DNA of 64,000 bases from contig NZ_CP072941.1 in NCBI RefSeq assembly GCF_018069625.1, forward strand, positions 9,486,001 to 9,550,000. The letters run 5' to 3'. A program made the position numbers and the translations under genes. Of this stretch, positions 1 through 8,600 are shown piece after piece. Each line of letters begins with the position of its first letter. The stretch's first letter is position 1. Source of the stretch: Streptomyces yatensis. GTDB taxonomy: Bacteria > Actinomycetota > Actinomycetes > Streptomycetales > Streptomycetaceae. Below the pieces are notes generated by a model, which had not been told where the DNA came from, did not search any database, and saw only the letters and a program-made list of their open reading frames with translations.

Positions 1-1572
1 CATCACACGGTCCCCGACACCGTCACCAACACCGTCCCGCACACCGGGGTGTCGCACGACGCGGTCCATGGCACCGGGCTGACGGACCACCTCGGCACCC
101 AGGCCGGGCAGCACCTCGCCGACGCCGTGCACCAGACCACCGGCCATGCGCTGAACGCCGCCATGGACCAGCTGCACGACCTGATGGTGCCCGCCCTGAT
201 CGGCCTCGGCTCGCTCAGCGGGGCGCTGCTCGTCGGCCGCGCCACCATGGCAGGGGCGCAGGTGCTCGCGGCCGCCGCCATCCGGGCCGCCGAGGACCAG
301 GCCGCTTTGCGTCAGCGGCAGTTGGACGCCCGGCAGGCCGCCGCGTGCTGGCGGGACGCCGCCTTCGCGGCCGTCCGGGCCAACGCCCGCATCGACACCC
401 TGCGCGCGCGGATACGGCGGGCCGGCCCCGACGGGCCACCGGAACCGCCCGACCTGCCACCGCCGTTGACCCTGGCGGGCAAGAAGCTGGACGAGGCATG
501 GCGGCAACTGGCCGAGACCGACCACCGGTTGCGCCACGCGGAGGCCGCCTACGCACGGGCCACCATGGAGGCGGCCGCCCGCCCGGTGACCGGAGCGCAT
601 CCCGAGCACACCGGCTGGCACGCGACCCTGCGCGCCCGCCGCCGCCGGGCGCTGGAGGCGTACGAGGAGGCCGCCACCGAAGCCGAGGCGCGCGGTGCGC
701 TGCCGCAGCCGCCGCCCGCCGCCACCGTGGCCCCCACCGAGGAGGAGGTGCTGCGGCTGGGCGCGGACCTGCTGGCCATGCTTCCGCGGAATGTGTCGGC
801 GGCCGACTACCGGCTGGTGGAGGAGAGGGTCACCGTCGCCGCGGAGGTCGCCGCCCGGCGCCCCGCCGCGGCCAAGCGCCATCTGCGGGAAGCCGCCGGG
901 TTCGCCGAGCGGATGACCCGCGACGCCGAGCGGCGGCAGGAGACCGAGGAGTGGGCCGCCCAGCAGCTCGCCTTCCTCCGCGACGACCACCCCGGAACTC
1001 CCCGTGACGACCAGCCCGGCACCCCCGTTCCGCTGCCCGATGCCACGGCGGAGATCGCGGTCCTGGAGCGCTTTCTGTACCAGGGCGGGACGCTGGCGGA
1101 GGCCGAGCGTGTGCGCGTCGCGGCCCGCGTCGGCGAGCGGGTCGACGTGTATCAGCGGATGTACGCCACGGAGGTGATCCGCGCGGCGGTCCGGCGGTCG
1201 CAGCCCGAGACGGCCGGATGCACCACCTCCGGAGCGGTGCAGATCATCGACTGGACCCCGCCGGGCTGGGGGGAGGAGCACTGGCTCCGCGTCAGCGTGG
1301 AGGCCGGGGGCGCCGCCCGGGTCGCCACCATGCACCGCGAGCGCGACCCCGCCGAGGAGACCGACGACGATCTGGACCTCGACTGGCAGCGGTGCCACGA
1401 GGCCCCCGAGCATCTGGGGAAGCTGTGCGAGCTGACCGAACGGGCCGGGCTCAGCGTCCCGTTCGACTTCGGCGAGCTGCCCGCACGACCCGTCCGGCGC
1501 ATGGGGGACCGGCCCGCTCGGAACCACACCGGACCCAAGGCCCGCCACCGTGACCAGGAGAGGAAGTCATGA
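1..1572 (+). CDS. Hypothetical coiled-coil protein, 5' end outside the window
   Basis: The reading frame is open from the first base of the window, so the true start probably lies upstream; the first in-window start would be GTG at 49. The visible part has one hydrophobic segment (about residues 50-85 counted from that GTG, rich in Ala, Leu and Gly), which could be a membrane anchor. A long Arg/Glu/Ala-rich helical region follows, likely coiled coil, with proline-rich interruptions. I recognise no catalytic motif and do not assign a function. Its stop overlaps the start of the AAA+ gene by ATGA (1569-1572), so it is translationally coupled to the ATPase and FHA genes and probably belongs to the same complex. 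Confidence 0.75.
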   Translation, partial: HHTVPDTVTNTVPHTGVSHDAVHGTGLTDHLGTQAGQHLADAVHQTTGHALNAAMDQLHDLMVPALIGLGSLSGALLVGRATMAGAQVLAAAAIRAAEDQAALRQRQLDARQAAACWRDAAFAAVRANARIDTLRARIRRAGPDGPPEPPDLPPPLTLAGKKLDEAWRQLAETDHRLRHAEAAYARATMEAAARPVTGAHPEHTGWHATLRARRRRALEAYEEAATEAEARGALPQPPPAATVAPTEEEVLRLGADLLAMLPRNVSAADYRLVEERVTVAAEVAARRPAAAKRHLREAAGFAERMTRDAERRQETEEWAAQQLAFLRDDHPGTPRDDQPGTPVPLPDATAEIAVLERFLYQGGTLAEAERVRVAARVGERVDVYQRMYATEVIRAAVRRSQPETAGCTTSGAVQIIDWTPPGWGEEHWLRVSVEAGGAARVATMHRERDPAEETDDDLDLDWQRCHEAPEHLGKLCELTERAGLSVPFDFGELPARPVRRMGDRPARNHTGPKARHRDQERKS

Positions 1573-3638
1573 CCGAGCCGGTGACGTCCCCGGGCCGCGA
1601 CGACCGCAGGCTCCCGGCCTTCGCCGAGGAGCTGGTCGGCACGCTCGGCGTCCAGTCCCAGTACGTCCTGCACGGCAGCATCCGGGACATCCACCTCGTC
1701 CGCCACGACAAGGACCCCGACGAGGGCGGCCCCGAGGCCACGTACGACGCCCATCACACCCTCACCGAGGTCCTGTGGAACGCCCTGTGGCAGGAGGGCT
1801 ACGAGGCGCTGATCCGCTTCGACATCGCGGACGGCTTCACCGTCGTCGTGGGCCCTGCGGCCCAGGAGATCCGCGAGCTGCTGCACGGGCGGGACGCCGC
1901 CAGGCCCGGGCGCGCCCGGCGCGCCGACACCCCCGTCCACCTGGCCGACGCGGAGCGGACGCTGCGCGACATCATCACCGGCTGGAAGCAGCAGGGGCGG
2001 CAGCCGAAGACACCGGACGGCCGGCCCCGCCCGGACCCGGCACCGCGCCAACAGCCCTACCGGGTGGTGTTGTTGATCGACTACGCCGCCCGGATCCCCA
2101 CCGATGTCACCCGGCTCAGCGATCCGGAGCGGGACTTCTTCCTCAACTGCCTGAAGCTGGCCGAGGACGCACGGCCGATCACCTCCCCGGGCAGCGGACG
2201 GCGGCTGTTCAACCCCGTGATCTGGCTGGCCGACGGGGAGCGCGATCTGCCCACCTGGCTGGTCGCGGGCAGCGAACGGGTCCGTACCATCGGCATCCCG
2301 CTGCCCGACCTGGGCAGCAGGCGGCGCATGGCCGAGCTGCTGGCCGAGGAGCACACCGCCGCGTCCGGGTCCGAGGGCGAAGACGACGGCGGGCCGGTCC
2401 GGCTCGACAAGCGACGGCCGCTGAACGAACACGACATCGACACCTTCGCGCGGGCCACCGCCGGGCTGACCCTGCGCGCGATGCGGGAGAGCGCCCGTAT
2501 GGCGCTCGACCGCGGGCTGTCGTTCGCCGAGATGCGGGACGCGGTCCGCGTCTACCAGCTCGGCGTCAAGGACAACCCGTGGCAGGCGGACTACATCCGC
2601 AGGCAGATCAAGAAGGGCGAGGCGGACCTGCGGGCGCGGGTGAAGGGCCAGGAGAAGGCGGTCGGCAAGACCCTGGACATCCTCAAGCGCGCCGCGCTCA
2701 GCCTGTCCGGCGCCCAGGCGTCCCACCCCGGCAGCCGGCCGCGCGGGGTGCTGTTCTTCGCCGGGCCGACCGGCACCGGCAAGACCGAGCTGGCCAAGTC
2801 GGTGGCCAAGCTGCTGTTCGGCACCGAGGACGCCTGTCTGCGCTTCGACATGAGCGAATTCTCCGCACCGCATTCGGTGGACCGGCTGCTCGGCGCACCA
2901 CCGGGATATGTGGGCTACGAGGCCGGTGGCGAACTGACCACGGCGGTGCGCAACGACCCCTTCCGGGTGGTGCTGTTCGACGAGATCGACAAGGCCGACA
3001 AGGGGGTGCTCGACAAGTTCCTCCAGGTGCTCGAGGACGGCCGGCTCACCGACGGGCAGGGCGTCACCACGTACTTCAGCGAATGCGTGCTGATCTTCAC
3101 CTCCAACCTCGGGGTCAGGAAGCGGACCGGCGAGGGCGGACGCGGACACGAGGGGCGGGTGGCCGAGCCCGGGATGCCGTACCACCAGCTGGAGGAGATC
3201 ATCCTGGCCAATGTGAAGGAACACTTCGTCGAGGAGATCGGCCGCCCGGAGCTGATGAACCGGCTCGGCGGCAATGTGGTGGTCTTCGACTACATCGACG
3301 CCAAGGTGGCCGCCGAGATCTTCGACTCGCAGGTGGGCAACATCCAACGGGTGCTGCGGGAGGAGCAGGGAGTGCATCTGCGCCTCTCCGACGAGGCGCA
3401 TCGGGCGCTGTCCGCCTACTGCACGGCGGATGTCGACAACGGCGGCCGGGGGATCGGCATGCTGCTGGAGACGCATCTGATCAACCCGCTGGCACGGGCG
3501 CTGTTCGACCAGGAACGGCTGTCGGGCACGGCGGTCACCGTCACCGGTGTGCGGCCCGCAGGGGACGGCACGGTCGCCCTGGACCTGCGGGTGGTGCACA
3601 CGGGGGACGCCGATCCCGGTCCCGGGGGCGGCCGATGA
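1569..3638 (+). CDS. Clp/HSP100-like AAA+ ATPase
   Basis: 689 residues. The C-terminal module is a ClpA/ClpB-type AAA+ domain: Walker A GPTGTGKT at about 399-406 (catalytic Lys405), pore loop GYVGYEAGG near 446-454, Walker B VVLFDEIDKAD near 468-478, sensor-1 TSN near 512, and an arginine-finger-like RPELMNR. The intact pore loop suggests ATP-driven threading or remodelling of proteins. Residues about 60-320 look like a degenerate first AAA-like module: a Walker-B-like LLIDYA is visible but there is no Walker A. No Clp N-domain and no ClpP-binding loop are evident, so it is probably not a generic ClpB or ClpC. It is coupled by ATGA overlaps to the genes on both sides. Substrate unknown; the neighbouring FHA protein is the obvious adaptor candidate. 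Confidence 0.88.
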   Translation: MTEPVTSPGRDDRRLPAFAEELVGTLGVQSQYVLHGSIRDIHLVRHDKDPDEGGPEATYDAHHTLTEVLWNALWQEGYEALIRFDIADGFTVVVGPAAQEIRELLHGRDAARPGRARRADTPVHLADAERTLRDIITGWKQQGRQPKTPDGRPRPDPAPRQQPYRVVLLIDYAARIPTDVTRLSDPERDFFLNCLKLAEDARPITSPGSGRRLFNPVIWLADGERDLPTWLVAGSERVRTIGIPLPDLGSRRRMAELLAEEHTAASGSEGEDDGGPVRLDKRRPLNEHDIDTFARATAGLTLRAMRESARMALDRGLSFAEMRDAVRVYQLGVKDNPWQADYIRRQIKKGEADLRARVKGQEKAVGKTLDILKRAALSLSGAQASHPGSRPRGVLFFAGPTGTGKTELAKSVAKLLFGTEDACLRFDMSEFSAPHSVDRLLGAPPGYVGYEAGGELTTAVRNDPFRVVLFDEIDKADKGVLDKFLQVLEDGRLTDGQGVTTYFSECVLIFTSNLGVRKRTGEGGRGHEGRVAEPGMPYHQLEEIILANVKEHFVEEIGRPELMNRLGGNVVVFDYIDAKVAAEIFDSQVGNIQRVLREEQGVHLRLSDEAHRALSAYCTADVDNGGRGIGMLLETHLINPLARALFDQERLSGTAVTVTGVRPAGDGTVALDLRVVHTGDADPGPGGGR

Positions 3639-4219
3639 GCGAGAGGGCCGCTCCCCCGGGGTGGATTCACATACCGGACGGCGAGGAACTGGAAGGCCCA
3701 GAGGAAGGGGAGACAGCGCGGAGGCCGGGCGAGGCACCGGCGCCTGAGCCGATCGCGGAATCCGCACCCCGGCCCGCGCCGGGCACGGCCGGTGTCGAGG
3801 TGTCCGCGCCCTGCTGGAACTGCCGTGCGCCGGTGGCCCCCCGGGACGCCCGCTGCGCGTCCTGCGACCGTACGCGCACCCATGTGCTGCTGGTCTGCAC
3901 CGAGCCCTGTCTGGAGCTCCGCCACGGCCCGGGCCCTCCGCTGCACCTCGGCCGCCACCCCGACTGGGCACCGCGGACCGCCGCCGCGTTCGCCGGCTGG
4001 AACAAGATCTCCCGGCAGCATGCGTCGCTCACCGTGGAGCCGGACGGAAGCGCCTGGGTCGAGGAGCCCGAGGCGGGCACCCGCAACGGCACGTATCTCA
4101 ACGGCGCCCGAATCGCGCCCGGCGTGCGCACCCCCGTCCGCGACGGCGACCAGCTCCGGCTCGGGCTGCGGGTCGGCTTCGTCGTACGGCTGTACGGACC
4201 GGGGCCCGGCACCGGCTGA
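3635..4219 (+). CDS. Zinc-ribbon and FHA-domain protein
   Basis: 194 residues. An acidic, proline-rich N-terminus leads into a short zinc ribbon (CWNC followed by CASC, four cysteines). A forkhead-associated domain then carries the hallmark GRHP, ISRQHA and NGTYLNG motifs, the residues that bind phosphothreonine. The start ATG overlaps the ATPase stop (ATGA). FHA domains read Ser/Thr kinase output, so this protein may couple the AAA+ machine to a phosphorylation signal. No kinase is encoded in this operon. A hairpin terminator follows directly. Confidence 0.88.
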   Translation: MSERAAPPGWIHIPDGEELEGPEEGETARRPGEAPAPEPIAESAPRPAPGTAGVEVSAPCWNCRAPVAPRDARCASCDRTRTHVLLVCTEPCLELRHGPGPPLHLGRHPDWAPRTAAAFAGWNKISRQHASLTVEPDGSAWVEEPEAGTRNGTYLNGARIAPGVRTPVRDGDQLRLGLRVGFVVRLYGPGPGTG

Positions 4220-4238
4220 GCCGGTGCCGGGCGGTGTC

Positions 4239-4266
4239 GCGGGGCGGCGACCCCGGGCCGCCCCGC
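4239..4266. terminator. Bidirectional hairpin terminator between FHA and RES genes
   Basis: A perfect 10-bp inverted repeat (GCGGGGCGGC / GCCGCCCCGC) with an 8-nt loop lies in the 51-nt space between two convergent stop codons. There is no U-run, which is usual for actinobacterial terminators. It probably ends transcription from both sides. Confidence 0.7.
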
Positions 4267-4270
4267 GCGC

Positions 4271-4897
4271 TCATGCCCGCGTACCGGGCGGAATGACGAC
4301 CGCCCGCAGCGGCGCCAGCAGGCGGTTGGCCTCGCCCGCCCCCTCGAACGTGCCCAGGTTGTGCGCCTGGCCGGGCACCGCCTTCAGCGGCTCCTCCCCG
4401 CAGCGATCGCCGAACAGCACCAGGGCGGGGTGCGGGCGGTGCCGCCGTGACTGCCACACCAGCCCCTGGGCGTCCGGCACCTGGCGCCGGATCTCCCGCG
4501 CCCAGGCGCGGGTCTGCGCGTACTCGTCGGTCTCCAGCAGCCAGGAGGTCTGGAACACCGCGGCCAGGTCCTCCTCCCGGACCAGCCGCACCAGGACCAG
4601 ATCCTCGGTCACCCGCACCTTGGACAGCGAGCGGGTGGCCGCCAGCGCCCACGGCACCTGACGCCGGGCCTCCGGCCCGGTGAACTCCATGTCCCGCAGC
4701 ATCACCTCGGCGAGCGTGGTGGCCGGTTCCACGGCCGCGTACAGATACGGATACCGGTCCTCGGCGGTGGCGTCGAAGCGGTTGCCACCGAAGAAGGAGT
4801 GCGCGGGCTTCGGGTTGAACTCGGTGCAGGGGTAGGCGGTTTCATGACACCGCCACAGCTCGGTGCCCGCGCTCAGGACGAACAGATTCGGGCTCAT
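4271..4897 (-). CDS. RES-domain toxin (putative NAD-degrading)
   Basis: 208 residues from ATG 4897; an in-frame GTG at 4927 would overlap the upstream stop by 4 bp and add 10 residues. RES-family features are visible: an Arg in the N-terminal LWRCH segment (Arg16), GGNRF (Arg40), YLYAAVEPATTLAEV (Tyr53, Glu64) and a late Ser in GLVWQS (Ser150), giving the Arg-Glu-Ser set that names the family. Characterised RES toxins such as MbcT are NAD phosphorylases or glycohydrolases that deplete cellular NAD. The gene directly upstream encodes a protein with the matching Xre/MbcA-type antitoxin domain, the standard antitoxin-then-toxin order. Unusually, the pair is the tail of an operon headed by a CHAT protease. 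Toxicity is inferred from the family only. Confidence 0.85.
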   Translation of the reverse strand: MSPNLFVLSAGTELWRCHETAYPCTEFNPKPAHSFFGGNRFDATAEDRYPYLYAAVEPATTLAEVMLRDMEFTGPEARRQVPWALAATRSLSKVRVTEDLVLVRLVREEDLAAVFQTSWLLETDEYAQTRAWAREIRRQVPDAQGLVWQSRRHRPHPALVLFGDRCGEEPLKAVPGQAHNLGTFEGAGEANRLLAPLRAVVIPPGTRA

Positions 4898-4923
4898 ACG
4901 TGCGCCCTCGGGGGGCGCCTGCC

Positions 4924-5610
4924 TCACCATCCGCCGTCTCCCAGCAGCGCGGCGGCGGCCTCGGTCAGCCGCGCGTCCGGCACCTGCCCCACCAGGGCGG
5001 CCGGCGCGTCGCGCAGCCAGGTGTTGCCACCGAGCCACCAGTCCGCGGCGCCCCAGGGATCCTGGTCCGACAGCAGCATCCTGTTGATCCGCTGCACCAC
5101 CGGCCGTGGCTCACCGGTGTCCGGGTCGAACTGGAAGTCAGGGTAGCGATCGCCGCGCTCCGGGTCGGAGAGGCGGATGAGCCCGGCCCCGGCGGGATTC
5201 TCGGCGGCGGCGCCGATGAGCTGCTCCGGGCCCCGCGCGGGGGCGGTCAGCAGCCGGTCCCGTACGGCCCGGGCGATCTCGGCGCTCGCGGGGTCCAGCG
5301 CCGGCCAGTCCACCGACTCCAGCAGCCGGATCAGATCGGCCAGCCGGTCGGCGTCCGGCACGACCGCGGAGGGAGCGGCGCCCCCGGACCGGAACTGGTC
5401 CAGTCTTCTGCGCAGTTCGTTCTCGCGGGGGAGGGGCCGCAGCGCCAGCCGTATCTCCCGCAGCGCGGCGCGCACGGCCCTGGCGTCGTCCCCGGCGGCC
5501 CGCAGCCGCAGCACGCTGTCCTGGAATCCACTGAACTGCGTGGCGGTCAGCGAGGCGCGGATCTCCGGCAGATGCCGACGCAGCAGCTCCAGGAGATCGT
5601 CGGTGGTCAT
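4924..5610 (-). CDS. Antitoxin with Xre/MbcA/ParS-like toxin-binding domain
   Basis: 228 residues. The C-terminal third (about 150-225) contains RYPDFQFDPDTGEPRPVV, then a helical stretch with PWGAADWWL and a late AP-L-V, closely matching the toxin-binding domain of MbcA/Xre antitoxins that cap RES toxins. The first 140 residues are helical and charged and do not look like the usual short Xre helix-turn-helix, so the protein is longer than typical members of about 100-150 residues. The extra N-terminal region could be a sensor or protease-accessible domain. ATG 5610 overlaps the CHAT stop by ATGA, and the stop lies 26 nt before the RES start. It probably neutralises the RES protein. Confidence 0.78.
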   Translation of the reverse strand: MTTDDLLELLRRHLPEIRASLTATQFSGFQDSVLRLRAAGDDARAVRAALREIRLALRPLPRENELRRRLDQFRSGGAAPSAVVPDADRLADLIRLLESVDWPALDPASAEIARAVRDRLLTAPARGPEQLIGAAAENPAGAGLIRLSDPERGDRYPDFQFDPDTGEPRPVVQRINRMLLSDQDPWGAADWWLGGNTWLRDAPAALVGQVPDARLTEAAAALLGDGGW

Positions 5611-8600
5611 GGCTGTCGTCCTTCCACGGGTGCGTGCGGAGTGGGGTTGCCCTGGTGGATGAATCCGGCCCAGGAGACGATCCGGGCCAGGCCCCCCGTA
5701 TCGCTCTGCGTCTCGGCCAGCAGCGGGCCGGTCAGCCCGGGGACGGGACGGCGGTCGTGGTCGAGCATCCACAGCTGGGCGGCGCGCAGGGCATCCGGCG
5801 GGGCCAGTCCGGCGACGGTCAGGTGGTGGTGGAAGACCACCATCAGCGCGGCGGACGCGCTGTCCGAGACCTTCCACCGCGAGCCGACCACATCCGTGGC
5901 ACCACGCGCCAGCAGTGCGGTGGTCGGCGTCAGCGCCTCGTCGTGGTCGCGGCTGCTGAGGTCCGTCTCGCAGGCGCTGAGCACGATCAGCGGCCCGGTG
6001 GCGGCCCGTTCCCCGGCGGGTACGTCGAGAATGCGCGTCACCGTCAGCCTGCCCGGGCCCGGGGCGGCTTCGAGGTCCGGGGCGTCCTCCGGGGCCGGGC
6101 CGGCCAGGTGGAGGGCCGAGTCGGTGGGTCGCATCCCGGCCAGGCCGTGCACCACCAGATGCAGCATCGAGGCGGCGGGCGCGGCCGGGTCTCCGGGGAG
6201 GTGGGAGAGCACGTCCTCGGGGGTGCCCAGCGCGTTCTCGGGGGCATCGTCGTGCCAGCCGTAGAGCAGGGCCGTGGTGTAGTACGCGGTGCGCAGGGCC
6301 GACACCTCGTCCTGCGCCCACGTCAGATCCCCGCTCGGATCGGCCACCAGGACCGCGCGCTCGCCCGCCGGCACCCGGCCGCGCCGGGCGGCCCGCAGGA
6401 ACTCACCGCCGGACGCGGCGTAGGAGATGACCGCGTCTTCGCAGGCGTAGGTGTACGGACGCCGCGCACCGGCCCGTGGCCCGGGGAGGCGGGCGGCGTG
6501 CCAGGGAACGGCACCGAGGTTGCCGCACGGCACGAGGACCAGCCGGACCGGCGTGTTGTGTTCCTCGCGCCCCTCCGCCCGGGGGCCCAGCGCGTCCAGT
6601 ACGGGGCCGAGGACGGCCGGGCCCGCCCAGTCGCACAGCCCCTCCAGCGCCGCCTCCCAGTGCCGATGCGCCTCGGCGTGGGCGTCCATGCCGTGCTCGG
6701 ATACGGCGGACCGCCGGGCGCCCGCGTCCAGATAGCGCTCCAACGGCTCCCGGCCGGGCGCGCCGAGCCCCGGCAGCGCCAGCGCCGTCGGCTCAGCGGC
6801 GCTCCGTACCAGGACGGCCACGCCGTCGGCGGTGCCCCGCCCGGGCACCAGATACACCAGGGCGTCGGTGCCGGTCGCGCACAGCGCCTCCCGCAACTCC
6901 CCGATGTCCGGGGCGCCGAGCAGCCCGCGCAGCGGTGCCTCGCCGCTGTCCCGCCGCAGCACGTCCAGCGCGCGGCGGCGCAGCCTGCTGGGGATCTCGA
7001 CGCCGGGGGCGGCCGACATGACCTGCGTAAGCGCGCTCCGGACCTGGTCCGGGGTACCGCCGCCGGTGCCGGGCGCGAGTCCGCCGCCGGTCGGCGCGGC
7101 CGGGGCCGGGAGGTCCCGTACGGCGGCCCGCCACTGCTCGGCCAGCTCCGCCTCGCCCCGGGCGGCCAGCTGCTCGGGGATCCCGGCGGCCGCGGCCGCG
7201 GCCCGCAGCACCAGGCCACGCCCGTTCTCCAGCGACGCCACGGCCTCCTCGATCCGGCCGTCCACGGCGGCCCAGTGGGCGGCGAGCAGTCCACGGCTGG
7301 CCCCTGCCCTGGCCACCTCCAGGCCGTGCTCGGCGCCCAGTTGCAGCAGCACGTCCTCGGCCAGCACCCACAGCGAGGCATGGGCGGTGGCGACGGCCGC
7401 CCCCGTGTCATCGCGCTCGCGGTCCTCGCGCAGCCGGTACGCCTCGGCCAGCTCCCACAGCAGCTTCTGCCGGATGGCCGGGCTGGTGCGCTCGGTCAGT
7501 TCCCGCCTGGCCTGTTCCAGCTCCCCGACCGCCTCCTCCAGGTCGGAGCGGTCGCCGGTCGACCTGTGGACGGTGAGCAGCGCCATCCCGATGCCTTGCC
7601 GGATCCACACCCGCTGGTCGGGGGTCGAGGCGGGGCCGTCCAGGGCCCGGCGGGCCCTGGCCACGGCCTCGGAGACCCGTACGGGATCCGGTTCGATCAT
7701 GGAGAACAGGGCCAGCAGGGGCGCCCACTGCGCGTCCATGAGGGGCCGCGCGAAGGTCGGGAGCCTCGGGTGGTTCGCCGCCTCCTCGAAGTAGGCCACG
7801 CCGGCCCGCAGTGCGGGGATCCCGCCGTCCAGCGTGGCCAGGCTCAACTGCGCCTGGCCCAGCAGGAAGAGCACCAGGAACTGCCACTCGCTGTCCTCGC
7901 CGGCCTCCTCCAACAGGTCGAGCAGCTCGTCCAGCAGCTCCTCCAGCGTTTCGGCGTCCCGCTCGTCCAGCGCTTCGTCGAGGCGCAGTTGGAGGTGCAT
8001 GCTCCGGGAGCACAGCCTCAGCCCCTCCGCGCCGGGCCCGGTCGCGTGTGCGGATTCGAACACCGAGGAGGCGGGGCCGAAGAGCGCGTCCAGGCGGGCA
8101 CGCGCCTGGTCGCGGTCGGTGAGATTGCCGCCCAGGATGTTGGCCGCGGTGAGCAGTCCGGGCGAGATGACCCCGGCCATCCAGTCCACCCGTCCGGATC
8201 CGTTACCGGCGGCCGTGCCGATCAACTCGGCCGCCTCGGCCAGCCGGTCGGCGTCACCCGTGCGCATACCGCGCGCCATGCGGCTCATCGCGGCGCGCAT
8301 CGCGGTCTCCGCCTCTTCACCGGCCGGCCCCTTGCTCACCTCGTTGACCAGGGCCTCCAGATCCTCGGTCCGGATGGTGCCGGGCACTTCGAGCTCCAGC
8401 ATGAGCGCGGCCTGCGCGAAGGTGAGGGCGGCCTCCTCCGCGCTGAGCTCCTCCAGCCGATCGGTCTCATCGCCTCCGCCTGCCGCGGTCGTGGCGAACT
8501 CGGTGGCCATCCCGCACAGGGCCTGAATCAGCGGGGAGTTGGCGTCCGGCATCCGCTCCGCCAGTTCCGCGGCCAGGGCGGCCATCTGCTCGAAGTCCCC

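Noticed and set aside
1152..3971. A 939-codon frame on the minus strand opposite the AAA+ and coiled-coil genes
   Set aside because: It is Arg/Pro/Gly/Val-rich without domains and is the usual antisense shadow of a high-GC gene. The plus-strand genes have clear motifs and coupled starts.
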